DNA of 58,666 nucleotides from an uncultured Oscillospiraceae bacterium (GTDB lineage: Bacteria; Bacillota; Clostridia; Oscillospirales; Ruminococcaceae): positions 24,788 to 83,453 of the forward strand of contig CAJTTB010000001.1 of NCBI GenBank assembly GCA_910579175.1, in the 5' to 3' direction. The position numbers and the translations under genes are program-made. The notes under the pieces were generated by a model. It worked only from the letters and a program-made list of their open reading frames with translations, made no database searches and was not told the origin of the DNA. Positions 13,769 through 21,873 of this stretch are shown one piece after another (the stretch's first letter is position 1; each line of letters starts with the position of its first letter).

Positions 13769-13805
13769 AAAAATAGCTTTGCAAATTTTGCAAAGCTATT
13801 TTTAT
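13769..13805. terminator. Terminator of the carboxyltransferase operon
   Basis: A long perfect stem AAATAGCTTTGCAAA / TTTGCAAAGCTATTT has T-runs on both sides. It lies 100 bp downstream of the last carboxyltransferase gene on the minus strand. Confidence 0.9.
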
Positions 13806-13905
13806 TACAAAGTAGATGGTTGTTTGATATCATTGACAACAAAGGAGCTCTCCTATAGGCTATCATTCACCTTATTGCTAATAAAGATAAACCACTTTTC
13901 ACCCA

Positions 13906-15303
13906 TTAAACTGGATGAACACCTTTTGTTGCATTTGCATGAGCAGAATCAATACCAAATTTTTTATTGCGTCTATTTTCAAAGAATTTCACTGCAACTT
14001 GTCCAAACTGAGCATAGCTCAATACGTCTTCTTCCTGTTCTGTCCAATCAGCGCATTCAGCACGTAATTTTTCCAATTCTGGTTCCAACAAATCAGCAGG
14101 ACGACAATCAATTGGCTTTTCATCTCCAATGATCTGTTTTCTAAATTTAGGATCAATCTTCACTGGAGTTTTACCATATTCTCCACGAACCAATCCTTTA
14201 AATTCTTTGGTAACCATCTTATAACGCTGTCCAGTAATGACGTTAAATACAGCCTGTGTACCAACAATCTGAGAAGTTGGTGTTACCAAAGGAGGCATAC
14301 CTGCATCAGAACGAACTCTTGGAACTTCTTTCAATACTTCGGTCAATTGATCTGCTTTTCCTGCTTGTTTTAATTGAGACAACAAGTTAGAAAGCATACC
14401 ACCTGGAACTTGATAAATCAAAGCATTTGCATCCGTTGCCAACATCTTAGGATCCAATAATCCAGATTTAATATATTTTGCTCTTAAAGTCATGAAATAA
14501 TCTCTAATTTCATTTAATAAAACCAAATCCAAGCCAGTATCATGTTCTGTACCCTGTAAAGCTGCAACCATAGATTCGGTTGGAGCATGAGAAGTACCCA
14601 ATGCCAATGGTGACATTGCAGTATCAATGATATCTGCTCCAGCTTCAATACCCTTTAACAAACACATAGAAGCCAAACCAGAGGTATAGTGTGTGTGTAA
14701 TTGAACTGGAATATCAACAGCAGATTTGATGGCTTTCACCAACTCAGCAGTTTTATAAGGGGTCAACAATGCTGCCATATCCTTAATACAGATAGAATCT
14801 GCACCAGCATTTGCACACTGTTTTGCATAGTTGACATAATATTCGTCTGTAAACACATCGCCCAATGTATAGGAAATTGCAACCTGCGCATGTGCTTTTT
14901 CTTTTTTTGCCGCCTTAATTGCAGTCTCAAGGTTACGAATATCATTGAGCGCATCAAAGATACGAATGATATCAATTCCATTTGCAATTGACTTTTGTAC
15001 AAAGTATTCCAATACATCATCTGCATAATGGCGATAGCCCAACATATTCTGTCCTCTAAATAACATCTGCAATTTTGTATTTGGCATTTCTCTACGAATG
15101 ACACGCAGTCTTTCCCATGGATCTTCATTTAAAAATCTCAAACAGCTATCAAATGTAGCTCCGCCCCAAACCTCGGCAGAATAATAACCAACTTTATCCA
15201 TTTTACCCAAAATTGGCAACATCTCATCCAAAGTCATACGAGTAGCAATCAAAGACTGATGCGCATCACGCAGGACGGTTTCAGTAACTTTTACTTTAGC
15301 CAT
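13906..15303 (-). CDS. oadA: Oxaloacetate decarboxylase alpha / transcarboxylase 5S-type carboxyltransferase subunit
   Basis: The product is 465 residues. A TIM-barrel carboxyltransferase (about 1-275) has the E-T-V-L-R-D-A-H-Q-S-L start, W-G-G-A-T-F-D, F-R-G-Q-N and the metal-binding H-T-H (Q-L-H-T-H-Y-T-S-G). A conserved carboxylase domain (about 280-460) follows. No biotin-attachment domain is fused; a separate carrier is encoded upstream. The subunit moves CO2 between carboxybiotin and pyruvate/oxaloacetate. With an acyl-CoA carboxyltransferase and a biotin carrier in the same operon, and no Na+-pump beta subunit here, the set resembles a methylmalonyl-CoA:pyruvate transcarboxylase. A free-standing decarboxylase with beta encoded elsewhere is the alternative. 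Confidence 0.88.
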   Translation of the reverse strand: MAKVKVTETVLRDAHQSLIATRMTLDEMLPILGKMDKVGYYSAEVWGGATFDSCLRFLNEDPWERLRVIRREMPNTKLQMLFRGQNMLGYRHYADDVLEYFVQKSIANGIDIIRIFDALNDIRNLETAIKAAKKEKAHAQVAISYTLGDVFTDEYYVNYAKQCANAGADSICIKDMAALLTPYKTAELVKAIKSAVDIPVQLHTHYTSGLASMCLLKGIEAGADIIDTAMSPLALGTSHAPTESMVAALQGTEHDTGLDLVLLNEIRDYFMTLRAKYIKSGLLDPKMLATDANALIYQVPGGMLSNLLSQLKQAGKADQLTEVLKEVPRVRSDAGMPPLVTPTSQIVGTQAVFNVITGQRYKMVTKEFKGLVRGEYGKTPVKIDPKFRKQIIGDEKPIDCRPADLLEPELEKLRAECADWTEQEEDVLSYAQFGQVAVKFFENRRNKKFGIDSAHANATKGVHPV

Positions 15304-15329
15304 GAATAAACATTCCTCTCTTCAGTGAA

Positions 15330-15509
15330 CTACCCATTGTCTAAATCCAATGGATTTCCTGCTTCATCGACCTCGCTGCCTACTATCTCCACAGGCGTAA
15401 ATTCGGACAGTACCCGCCCTACTGACGATTTTTTTACAATGTTATAACCTATACCAAACGACCCACCATCAAAGCGATAGGCGTCTTTGTCAACAATCTC
15501 AATTGTTCT
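15330..15509 (-). pseudogene. Start-less open frame between the biotin carrier and oadA
   Basis: After two adjacent stops a frame of about 58 codons reads protein-like, including DKDAYRFDGGSFGIGYNIVK and E-F-T-P-V-E-I-V-G-S-E-V-D-E-A-G-N-P-L, and ends with TAG at 15330. There is no ATG, GTG or TTG with a Shine-Dalgarno near its beginning. It may be the tail of a lost gene or a non-canonically started small protein. I do not recognise the family. It accounts for the unusually long 218-bp gap inside the operon. Confidence 0.3.
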
Positions 15510-15521
15510 TTATCAAATGAT

Positions 15522-15905
15522 TTATCCGATTGTAGCAACCAACTGGTTGGTATCTACACTATCGCCCTTTTTCACAGCAATTACATTCACAGTACCATCA
15601 CATGGTGCAACAATATCATTTTCCATCTTCATTGCTTCTAGAATGATAATTGGTTGACCTTCTTTTACGGCATCTCCAACATTGACTTTAATATCCAAAA
15701 TGGTACCTGGCATTGGAGCATTTACTTTTGTTCCCCCACCTGCTGGTGCAGCAGCAGGAGCTGGAGCAGCTGGTGTTGGTGCAGCTTTTGGAGCTGGCGC
15801 TGGAGCGGCTGGTGCTGGTGCAGCTTTTGGAGCAACCCCTTCACCCAATTCTTCTACACCTACTTGATATTGTTTTCCATTTACGGTAATATTAAAATTT
15901 CTCAC
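15522..15905 (-). CDS. Biotin carboxyl carrier protein (transcarboxylase 1.3S-like / decarboxylase gamma-type)
   Basis: The product is 127 residues from a GTG at 15905 with AGGGAGG 8 bases upstream; the frame is open further up but without a signal. Residues 1-25 form a beta stretch (NFNITVNGKQYQVGVEELGE). Residues 27-55 are an Ala/Pro-rich flexible linker (A-P-A-P-A-A-P). The biotinyl domain (about 58-127) has the attachment motif E-A-M-K-M-E-N-D, Lys being biotinylated. It carries CO2 as carboxybiotin between the two carboxyltransferases encoded on either side. Confidence 0.92.
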   Translation of the reverse strand: MRNFNITVNGKQYQVGVEELGEGVAPKAAPAPAAPAPAPKAAPTPAAPAPAAAPAGGGTKVNAPMPGTILDIKVNVGDAVKEGQPIIILEAMKMENDIVAPCDGTVNVIAVKKGDSVDTNQLVATIG

Positions 15906-15931
15906 TTGAAAATCCTCCCTTAAATCTATCA

Positions 15932-17359
15932 CTAAATAACAGAGTTAGAATGTTTCTTTGGCAGTCTGCTTTCACGTTTGCCTGCTAACATTTCGATTGC
16001 ATGAATCAATGCACATCTTGTATCCACTGGGTCAATCACTGCATTGACAAATCCGTTTTCAGCAGCTTTAAACGCACCAGCAGTTGTATCAATATATTCC
16101 TCTACCAATTCTGCTCTTGCTGTTTCTAAATTGGTAGCACCTTTTAATCTATCATGAGAAGTAAATTCTACAGTTGCTTCTAAGCCCATTGCAGAGATAG
16201 CAGCAGTTGGCCAAGCCAAAGTCACATCATGATTTTGACTGGATGCCATTGCGATATAAGCCGCACCAATTGCTTGTCCACAAATCACACTGATTTTAGG
16301 AGTGGTTGCTTCTGCATAAGCATGTGCCAATTTAGAACCTTCACGAATTAATTTTGGACATGAAGTCACTTTAAAGCCTTTTGTATTTACTAAGGTCACT
16401 ACTGGAATATTAAATGCATCACAGGTACGTACAAAGCGAGCCGCTTTATCACAAGCGTTTGCCCCAAATTCACCAGTGGTTTCATTGTTTGCTACAAAGC
16501 CCACAGTTGCACCGGAAACCAAAGCAAGAGCAGTTACAACACCAGTTGCATAACTCGCATTGATTTCTATGACACTGTCCACATCTGCAACCGCTTCAAT
16601 CACTGATTTTGCACACATATGATCGATATCTGCAACTGCTTTTGCAATCAGACTATTTGCATTTGTATTTTCAGAAGATTCAAACAATGGCGCTGGTGCC
16701 AAATTGTTCTGTGGCAATACAGAAATCAATTTGCGAACCTGTTCCAACGCGATATCATCATCCTCAGCCACGATAGAAACCACACCTGTTTCTGCTGCAA
16801 ATTTTGCAGTTCCAGCATCCTGATTTTTATCGTCTACCACAGATGGAGCATTTAAAAATAGTTCTGCTTTTTGAGCCATTACAACAAAATCTGCACCACA
16901 AGCCATCAGTGCGCTTGTTCCTGCACAAGTACCCAACACAACTGCAATCTGAGGAACTACACCAGAAATGTTGTTGGACAATGCAAGAATTTCACCATAA
17001 GCATTGAGCATTTCATTTGCTTCTTCTAATTTTGCACCGTTAGAATCAAACAACGCAACAATTGGGCAACCTGTTTTAGAAGCCAATTCATACACTTTTT
17101 TAATTTTGTTTGCATTGACTTTTGTCACTGCGCCATCACAAGCAGTCATATCTTGAGAATAAGCATATACCAAATCCTCACCAATATAACCATAACCTGT
17201 AATAACCCCGCTTGTTTCCTCACCAAAACCCGCAAATGTGTTAAGCTCTACAAAGGTTTGGTCATCAAATAATGTTGACAATCTGTCTCTTGCGGGAGTA
17301 TTTTTCTCCGTTTTACCAATATACTCAGCAAGTTTTTTCATCTTGCTTTCTGGATTCAT
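15932..17359 (-). CDS. Acyl-CoA carboxyltransferase subunit (MmdA / transcarboxylase 12S-like)
   Basis: The product is 475 residues with the two crotonase-like halves of the carboxyl_trans family: R-L-S-T-L-F-D at the N-terminus, G-Y-I-G-E-D-L-V-Y-A-Y-S-Q-D in the first half, and G-Q-A-I-G-A-A-Y-I-A-M near the acyl-CoA/biotin site of the second. It is shorter and more divergent than classical MmdA (about 510 residues). The first half lacks a typical G-G-A-R-I-Q-E motif and has S-N-G-A-K-L-E-E-A instead. It is first in the operon, behind a long structured leader. The substrate is probably methylmalonyl-CoA or another acyl-CoA. Confidence 0.82.
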   Translation of the reverse strand: MNPESKMKKLAEYIGKTEKNTPARDRLSTLFDDQTFVELNTFAGFGEETSGVITGYGYIGEDLVYAYSQDMTACDGAVTKVNANKIKKVYELASKTGCPIVALFDSNGAKLEEANEMLNAYGEILALSNNISGVVPQIAVVLGTCAGTSALMACGADFVVMAQKAELFLNAPSVVDDKNQDAGTAKFAAETGVVSIVAEDDDIALEQVRKLISVLPQNNLAPAPLFESSENTNANSLIAKAVADIDHMCAKSVIEAVADVDSVIEINASYATGVVTALALVSGATVGFVANNETTGEFGANACDKAARFVRTCDAFNIPVVTLVNTKGFKVTSCPKLIREGSKLAHAYAEATTPKISVICGQAIGAAYIAMASSQNHDVTLAWPTAAISAMGLEATVEFTSHDRLKGATNLETARAELVEEYIDTTAGAFKAAENGFVNAVIDPVDTRCALIHAIEMLAGKRESRLPKKHSNSVI

Positions 17360-17453
17360 TCTAATTCCTCCATTCTTTTATCCATACACAATCAAGTGAC
17401 ATACTCCTATCGTCTATGTTGTACATAGAAATGGAATTTCCCGTTTTTACACG

Positions 17454-17647
17454 CTAACAAATACAGCATTCACGAGCAAACCCCGTGTGTCCCACGGTTT
17501 TATGATGGCAATACATCCTCTACTTTAAAATGGGAGTTTTTTTATCCAAACGGACAAAAATAACGCCCATCATCTATATCTAATTTAGAGGATGGGACCT
17601 CTTATATGAAACACTGTTTTTTAATACAGCATTCATAAACTGTTAGG
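17454..17647 (-). ncRNA. Candidate structured RNA in the leader of the carboxyltransferase operon
   Basis: On the minus strand, CUAACA (17646-17641) pairs with UGUUAG (17459-17454) and closes a domain of about 195 nt. Inside is a 9-bp stem CAUCCUCUA (17594-17586) / UAGAGGAUG (17522-17514). It is capped by AUGGG/CCCAU and a further stem (17564-17552 / 17547-17536). A side hairpin CCGUG-GGACA-CACGG lies at 17497-17483 and another at about 17636-17605. A 13-nt segment (TGAATGCTGTATT) occurs on both sides. Overall size and shape, a long closed rod with a 3'-side hairpin in a central bubble, resemble 6S RNA. A riboswitch-like leader is the alternative. Confidence 0.35.
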
Positions 17648-17730
17648 TCAAAACCAATTTTGTCCTGCCAAGTCAACGGAATTGCCTTTTTTTTACAAAA
17701 AAACGATTCTCAAAAATTTTTCCAGTTTTC

Positions 17731-17759
17731 ATTATACACAAATTAGAAACAAATAACAA
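17731..17759 (-). promoter_or_regulatory. Promoter of the leader and carboxyltransferase operon
   Basis: TTGTTA (17759-17754), 17 bp, TATAAT (17736-17731), with TGTG just before the -10. The transcript would begin near 17725, leaving an untranslated leader of about 365 nt before the start codon at 17359. That leader holds the structured region at 17454-17647. Confidence 0.6.
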
Positions 17760-17767
17760 GTACTAAA

Positions 17768-18133
17768 TTAATTCTTTTTACATTTTCTACAATTGTTGAT
17801 GATTTCAGATAAAGAATATACACAAAATGAGCCGTCATGCACAAAGCCAAGTTTTTCAAGTAAATGGACGTCCATATCAGAAGAAAATTCTGCTTGTTGT
17901 ATACCCATATCCAACAATCTTGCAAAGCAAATGCGAACCAGCCCATCTAGCATATCTTCATCTTGTGTTGTAATTTTCAAAATCATACCCTTTTGTTTTT
18001 GAATGGTATAAAAAAGTACCGCTTTTATCTGCTTTTGTTCCAAACACACATAAGCGTGTTCTGCTTGTACCTGATGAAGTTGATTTAGCTCATATAACTG
18101 TGTGGAATCGGTTACCGCAACCAATTGTACCAT
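17768..18133 (-). CDS. Small GNAT-like protein, unknown substrate
   Basis: The product is 121 residues from an ATG at 18133 with AGAGGG 8 bases upstream. The beta/alpha pattern ends F-S-S-D-M-D-V-H-L-L-E-K-L-G-F-V-H-D-G, like the last part of an N-acetyltransferase fold. The usual acetyl-CoA binding loop (Q/R-x-x-G-x-G/A) is not visible, so catalysis is doubtful. It is the last gene of the operon that begins with the site-2 protease, 23 bp after rluB. Confidence 0.55.
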   Translation of the reverse strand: MVQLVAVTDSTQLYELNQLHQVQAEHAYVCLEQKQIKAVLFYTIQKQKGMILKITTQDEDMLDGLVRICFARLLDMGIQQAEFSSDMDVHLLEKLGFVHDGSFCVYSLSEIINNCRKCKKN

Positions 18134-18156
18134 ATTTCGACCCTCTTTACACAAAA

Positions 18157-18897
18157 TTACTTTCTTTCTGGTTTTTTCACAGCGGCGCGAAGTGCTTTTA
18201 ATTCTTCTGCTTTTAATTCTCGACAGGTTCCCGGTTTTAACATTCCCAACTTTATAGGTCCTACAGAGGTTCTTTTGAGTCTAGCGACTTCTAAGCCAAC
18301 CGCTTCACACATCTTGCGCACCTGACGATTTCTTCCTTCTCGAATCACCAATTCCATCACCACTCGATTTGGCTGTTTATCCAATACCCTTACTTCTGCT
18401 GGGGCTGTTTTCCTTCCATCGATCATCACACCTTCTGACAACTTGACTGCCTGTTCATCTGTGATATCTGGACGAACGGTCACTCGATAGGTCTTTGTCA
18501 CTGCGCGGGAAGGGTGCATCATATCGTTTGCAAAATTGCCATCAGAAGTAAATAGCAACAGCCCTTCTGTATTTAAATCCAATCGACCAATGGGAAACAC
18601 CCTTACATCTGTTTGCGGAAGCAATTGGGTTACACATCGTCTACCTCGATCATCACTCATAGAAGTAATATACCCACGAGGTTTGTTCATCATCAAATAT
18701 ACATGCTGTTTTTTGCGATTATAGATGATTTTTTCTCCATCTATAGTGATTAAATCGCGCACGGGGTCGATTTTTTGCCCTATCCTTGCAGGGTGTCCAT
18801 TTACCTTTACACGCCTTTGTAAAACCAATTCTTCCGCTTTCCTACGAGAACAAAATCCAGTATCAGCGATTACCTTTTGAATTCTTATTATTTGCAT
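18157..18897 (-). CDS. rluB: 23S rRNA pseudouridine synthase B
   Basis: The product is 246 residues. An S4 RNA-binding domain (1 to about 50; I-R-I-Q-K-V-I-A-D-T-G-F-C-S-R-R-K-A-E-E) is followed by the RsuA/RluB catalytic domain with G-R-L-D-L-N-T-E-G-L-L, catalytic Asp107. It isomerises a uridine in helix 89/90 of 23S rRNA (position 2605 in E. coli numbering) if it is a true RluB. It lies in the conserved clostridial order after ytfJ and dacF. Confidence 0.93.
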   Translation of the reverse strand: MQIIRIQKVIADTGFCSRRKAEELVLQRRVKVNGHPARIGQKIDPVRDLITIDGEKIIYNRKKQHVYLMMNKPRGYITSMSDDRGRRCVTQLLPQTDVRVFPIGRLDLNTEGLLLFTSDGNFANDMMHPSRAVTKTYRVTVRPDITDEQAVKLSEGVMIDGRKTAPAEVRVLDKQPNRVVMELVIREGRNRQVRKMCEAVGLEVARLKRTSVGPIKLGMLKPGTCRELKAEELKALRAAVKKPERK

Positions 18898-18927
18898 TTT
18901 CCCTCTCCTTTTTATATTAACAGTCCT

Positions 18928-20076
18928 TTATTTTAAAAAAATAATTTTAAAATAGTATTTTATTCTTTCCCAAATAGATACTTTTTGTTCTTTAATGGAC
19001 AAGATATCCACTGCTGCACAAATGTCGCCCGAAGCGATAACTTCTCCATCCAATAAATATTCATAACTTCCCAATCGTTCCCCCTGTTGTATTGGAGCTT
19101 CATAAAAAGGTCTTAATAACATACGACTTTGCAGTCGTTGTTGTTCTTCTGCAGTCAATACAACAGACAATTCCTGCACCGTTAGTGGTATGGTATCTTG
19201 TGTCGCACCAACGGCATTCGCACAAATACCAGACAAGTCTGGAGTAAGATTTACTTTCTGCACCAAAGAAAAACCATAATCAAATATATTGGCATGATCC
19301 AACCAATCATTTGGGTCATTTAAAGTCACACAAATCAAGACCATACCATCGCGTTCTACCGCAGAGACCAAGCATCTACCCGCCTTTTTGGTAAAACCGG
19401 TTTTCATACCAATACAACCTTCATAATAATCAAGTAACTTATTGTGATTGGATAACCAACGGTCATAAGGGGGATTTCCAAAGGTCAACTTTGCTTTTTT
19501 CTGCTTACAAATATCTACAAATGCAGTATTTTTCAACGCTTCTTGTGCCAAAAGAGCCATATCATATGCAGTAGAATAGTGATCGTCATTATGTAAACCG
19601 GAAGGGGTCACAAAATGAGTTTGGGTCATGCCAATCTCCTGTGCGCGCTGATTCATCAATTCTGCAAATGCCTCTTTAGAGCCCGCTATCCGAACTGCCG
19701 CCAAATTTGCAGCATCATTTCCAGATGGCAACAGCATTCCATAACACAAATCGCGCAGTGTCACGGTATCTCCAAAGCGCAATCCCATAGAGGAACCCTC
19801 TACCATAATTGCATTGTCTTCCGCTACAAAAGAGGTGTCCAAATCCCCATGTTCCAGTGCAAGTAAAGCGGACATTATTTTGGTTGTACTCGCTATGGGA
19901 AGTTGTTCTCTCTCATTGACAGAATACAACACCCTTCCTGAACTTGCTTCTATTAGTATACAGGATTTTGCAGAAACATTCAAATCCTTCGCAGATACCA
20001 AAGCGATATTCAAACATATCATCGACCATATAAAAAGGAAACAAATACTCGTTTTCCAATATTTTATTACAAACAC
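18928..20076 (-). CDS. dacF: D-alanyl-D-alanine carboxypeptidase (DacF-type, S11)
   Basis: The product is 382 residues from a GTG at 20076. The in-frame ATG at 20097 has no Shine-Dalgarno and lies in the loop of a hairpin, whereas AGGTGG precedes the GTG by 4 bases. A signal peptide (about 1-29, ending L-V-S-A) precedes the peptidase S11 domain with S63-T-T-K66, S118-G-N120 and K225-T-G227. A C-terminal PBP5-like beta domain and an amphipathic anchor (R-I-K-Y-Y-F-K-I-I-F-L-K) follow. It trims the terminal D-Ala of peptidoglycan stem peptides. In Bacillus, DacF acts during sporulation; its place beside ytfJ agrees. Confidence 0.9.
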   Translation of the reverse strand: MFVIKYWKTSICFLFIWSMICLNIALVSAKDLNVSAKSCILIEASSGRVLYSVNEREQLPIASTTKIMSALLALEHGDLDTSFVAEDNAIMVEGSSMGLRFGDTVTLRDLCYGMLLPSGNDAANLAAVRIAGSKEAFAELMNQRAQEIGMTQTHFVTPSGLHNDDHYSTAYDMALLAQEALKNTAFVDICKQKKAKLTFGNPPYDRWLSNHNKLLDYYEGCIGMKTGFTKKAGRCLVSAVERDGMVLICVTLNDPNDWLDHANIFDYGFSLVQKVNLTPDLSGICANAVGATQDTIPLTVQELSVVLTAEEQQRLQSRMLLRPFYEAPIQQGERLGSYEYLLDGEVIASGDICAAVDILSIKEQKVSIWERIKYYFKIIFLK

Positions 20077-20117
20077 AAAACCACCTGCCTTACTCATTTA
20101 TATGCAGGTGGTTTTTT
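20077..20117. terminator. Hairpin between ytfJ and dacF, sequestering the dacF ribosome site
   Basis: AAAACCACCTGC pairs perfectly with GCAGGTGGTTTT. T-runs flank both sides, so it can terminate in either direction. On the minus strand the 3' arm contains the AGGTGG that serves the GTG start of dacF. The stem may therefore both attenuate transcription after ytfJ and block translation initiation of dacF. Confidence 0.7.
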
Positions 20118-20119
20118 AT

Positions 20120-20551
20120 CTATTCCGCTGTTGGTTGTGCGGATTGTGTCTTGTCCTCCTGTGGTGTTTTTGATTGTTTTTGAGATTCTTCTTTGCGAAA
20201 CAGTTCTCCAATTTTATCCATTACTTCCGGAACCATATTGATCATATTGTTGGTCGCATTTTGCCCATTTGTCATCTGCAACAACTTTACATTTCCATTG
20301 CAGACCACTAAAAAAGCAAGCGGCTGAATGGAAATCCCTGCTCCACCTGCTCCGCCAAACAATTCCTTTAACTGTTTTGTAGGTAAATCAGAACCCCCAG
20401 AGGCAAAACCAAAAGACACTTTTGAAACTGGAATAATGGTGGTCCCATCTGGCAACAAAATTGGTTCTCCAATAATTGTATTGACGTCTACCATTTCCCT
20501 AATTTTCTGCATGGTTGTTCCCATTAAGCCCTGTATTGGATGTTCACTCAT
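20120..20551 (-). CDS. ytfJ: GerW/YtfJ-family sporulation protein
   Basis: The product is 143 residues: H-P-I-Q-G-L-M-G-T-T-M-Q-K-I near the N-terminus, V-N-T-I-I-G-E-P-I, then S-K-V-S-F-G-F-A-S-G-G and G-G-A-G-G-A-G-I-S-I-Q-P-L-A-F. These are hallmarks of YtfJ (GerW), needed for proper spore germination in Bacillus. A charged Gln/Thr-rich tail follows. The start overlaps the end of ytfI by four bases (ATGA). It strongly suggests a sporulating host. Confidence 0.93.
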   Translation of the reverse strand: MSEHPIQGLMGTTMQKIREMVDVNTIIGEPILLPDGTTIIPVSKVSFGFASGGSDLPTKQLKELFGGAGGAGISIQPLAFLVVCNGNVKLLQMTNGQNATNNMINMVPEVMDKIGELFRKEESQKQSKTPQEDKTQSAQPTAE

Positions 20552-21285
20552 AATGACTCTTCCTTTCTGAACGCTTTTTCTCTTATATGATTGACGAAAA
20601 TGTTTTTGAATATACCAAGGACATGATAAATCAAAATCCCCAAACGAATTTTCATCTTAAAAAAAACTGTTTGATGGGATTCTTCTGTAACAAAATCCGC
20701 ATAAATCTCCAGTTTTTTCACCTTTACTATCATTCTGTTCTTTAAATTTCCAAGCAGATAATAAATCGCGGCACTTGTCTGGGCATATGCCAATGCCGTT
20801 TGATGTGCATCTTGCTTTGCAACCGCAATCCGTGCGGTTAGACAGGTAATTCGCACACGAGGTAATAAATTCCCAACTGGTTCAAAGGCAGCTTTGACAA
20901 ACTCCAACATCATAGAAATGGTTTCCATAAAATCGCGTTTTTGCTTTGGGTACTTCTCAGCGGTTTTCTGCATGGTTTGTTTTATGTTTTCAGGCGTTAC
21001 GTTCCAATCTGGTTCCTCTAAAGGGGGTGGAGATTGTTTTTCATCCACTGTCTTTTCCTTTGCCAGAGGCTTTTTTCTCCTCTTGTGTTTTCTCAACCAT
21101 CTAAACCACTTCTTTTTCCGCTTTTTTTCTGGAGGATTGGGATTTAACAGCCAAAACTTCAGTCCGAACATTCCCATTTTTACCGCCAACTCACCATCAT
21201 TCAGGTGAACATAAAATGTCAAACTGGATGACAGTATACAGATAAAAATAATCCCAATGATTCCAATTACAATCCATACTGTCAT
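20548..21285 (-). CDS. ytfI: DUF2953-family protein (YtfI-like)
   Basis: The product is 245 residues from the ATG at 21285; a GTG at 21294 closer to an AAAGGA is a possible alternative. One N-terminal membrane helix (about 1-24) is followed by a basic cytoplasmic stretch (K-K-R-K-K-K-W-F-R-W) and a C-terminal DUF2953 region (R-V-R-I-T-C-L-T-A-R-I-A-V-A-K-Q-D-A, then A-A-I-Y-Y-L-L-G). It is regularly found directly upstream of ytfJ in Firmicutes, as here, and is implicated in sporulation by that association only. Confidence 0.85.
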   Translation of the reverse strand: MTVWIVIGIIGIIFICILSSSLTFYVHLNDGELAVKMGMFGLKFWLLNPNPPEKKRKKKWFRWLRKHKRRKKPLAKEKTVDEKQSPPPLEEPDWNVTPENIKQTMQKTAEKYPKQKRDFMETISMMLEFVKAAFEPVGNLLPRVRITCLTARIAVAKQDAHQTALAYAQTSAAIYYLLGNLKNRMIVKVKKLEIYADFVTEESHQTVFFKMKIRLGILIYHVLGIFKNIFVNHIREKAFRKEESL

Positions 21286-21312
21286 TGACTGCACCAAATC
21301 CTTTCCTTTATT

Positions 21313-21855
21313 TTATGATGACTTTGGTCGTACTGGTATTTCCGGCAGTTCTGGCAAATCCTGTAGAGAATTCATCTGAAAGCTGCGCAAAAACACCTCT
21401 GTTGTGCGATATGCAATGGGGCGCCCTGGAATTTCCAAACGCCCTGCTTCTTCTATCAATTCCTTTTCTTGTAAATTACTTACAATCGAAGAACTATCTA
21501 CCCCTCGCACCTGCTCAATAAAACTGCGGGTAACTGGTTGGTTATATGCAATAATTGCCAGCGTCTCCATTGCCGCCTGAGATAATGGAATATTTCTTTT
21601 AAGCTCCAACACAGATTTAATCTCTGATTCATACTGCTGTTTGGTACAAAACTGATAACTTTCCTCCAGTTGCACAATCTGTATTCCATGAATATTCTGT
21701 TGATATTCCTCTATCAGGTCTAATATCAATGCTCTTAATTCCAGTGGAGAAATCTCAAGTGCCGCTGCCAAACGATTTTCTGCCACTGGTTCTCCACTAG
21801 CAAATAAAATGGCCTCTATTTTCGCAAAATAATCTTGTTTTTTTTGGATACTCAT
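21313..21855 (-). CDS. scpB: Segregation and condensation protein B
   Basis: The product is 180 residues with tandem winged-helix domains: the N-terminal half I-E-A-I-L-F-A-S-G-E-P, then S-Q-A-A-M-E-T-L-A-I-I-A-Y-N-Q-P-V-T-R and I-E-Q-V-R-G-V-D-S-S. It is a partner of ScpA and the SMC ATPase in the bacterial condensin complex on the nucleoid. It lies directly after scpA. The length is normal for the family. Confidence 0.95.
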   Translation of the reverse strand: MSIQKKQDYFAKIEAILFASGEPVAENRLAAALEISPLELRALILDLIEEYQQNIHGIQIVQLEESYQFCTKQQYESEIKSVLELKRNIPLSQAAMETLAIIAYNQPVTRSFIEQVRGVDSSSIVSNLQEKELIEEAGRLEIPGRPIAYRTTEVFLRSFQMNSLQDLPELPEIPVRPKSS

Positions 21856-21873
21856 ACTGCAAATTCACTCTCT

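Noticed and set aside
17743..17946. 67-residue minus-strand frame overlapping the GNAT-like gene
   Set aside because: Shadow of the 17768-18133 gene in another frame, without a ribosome site.
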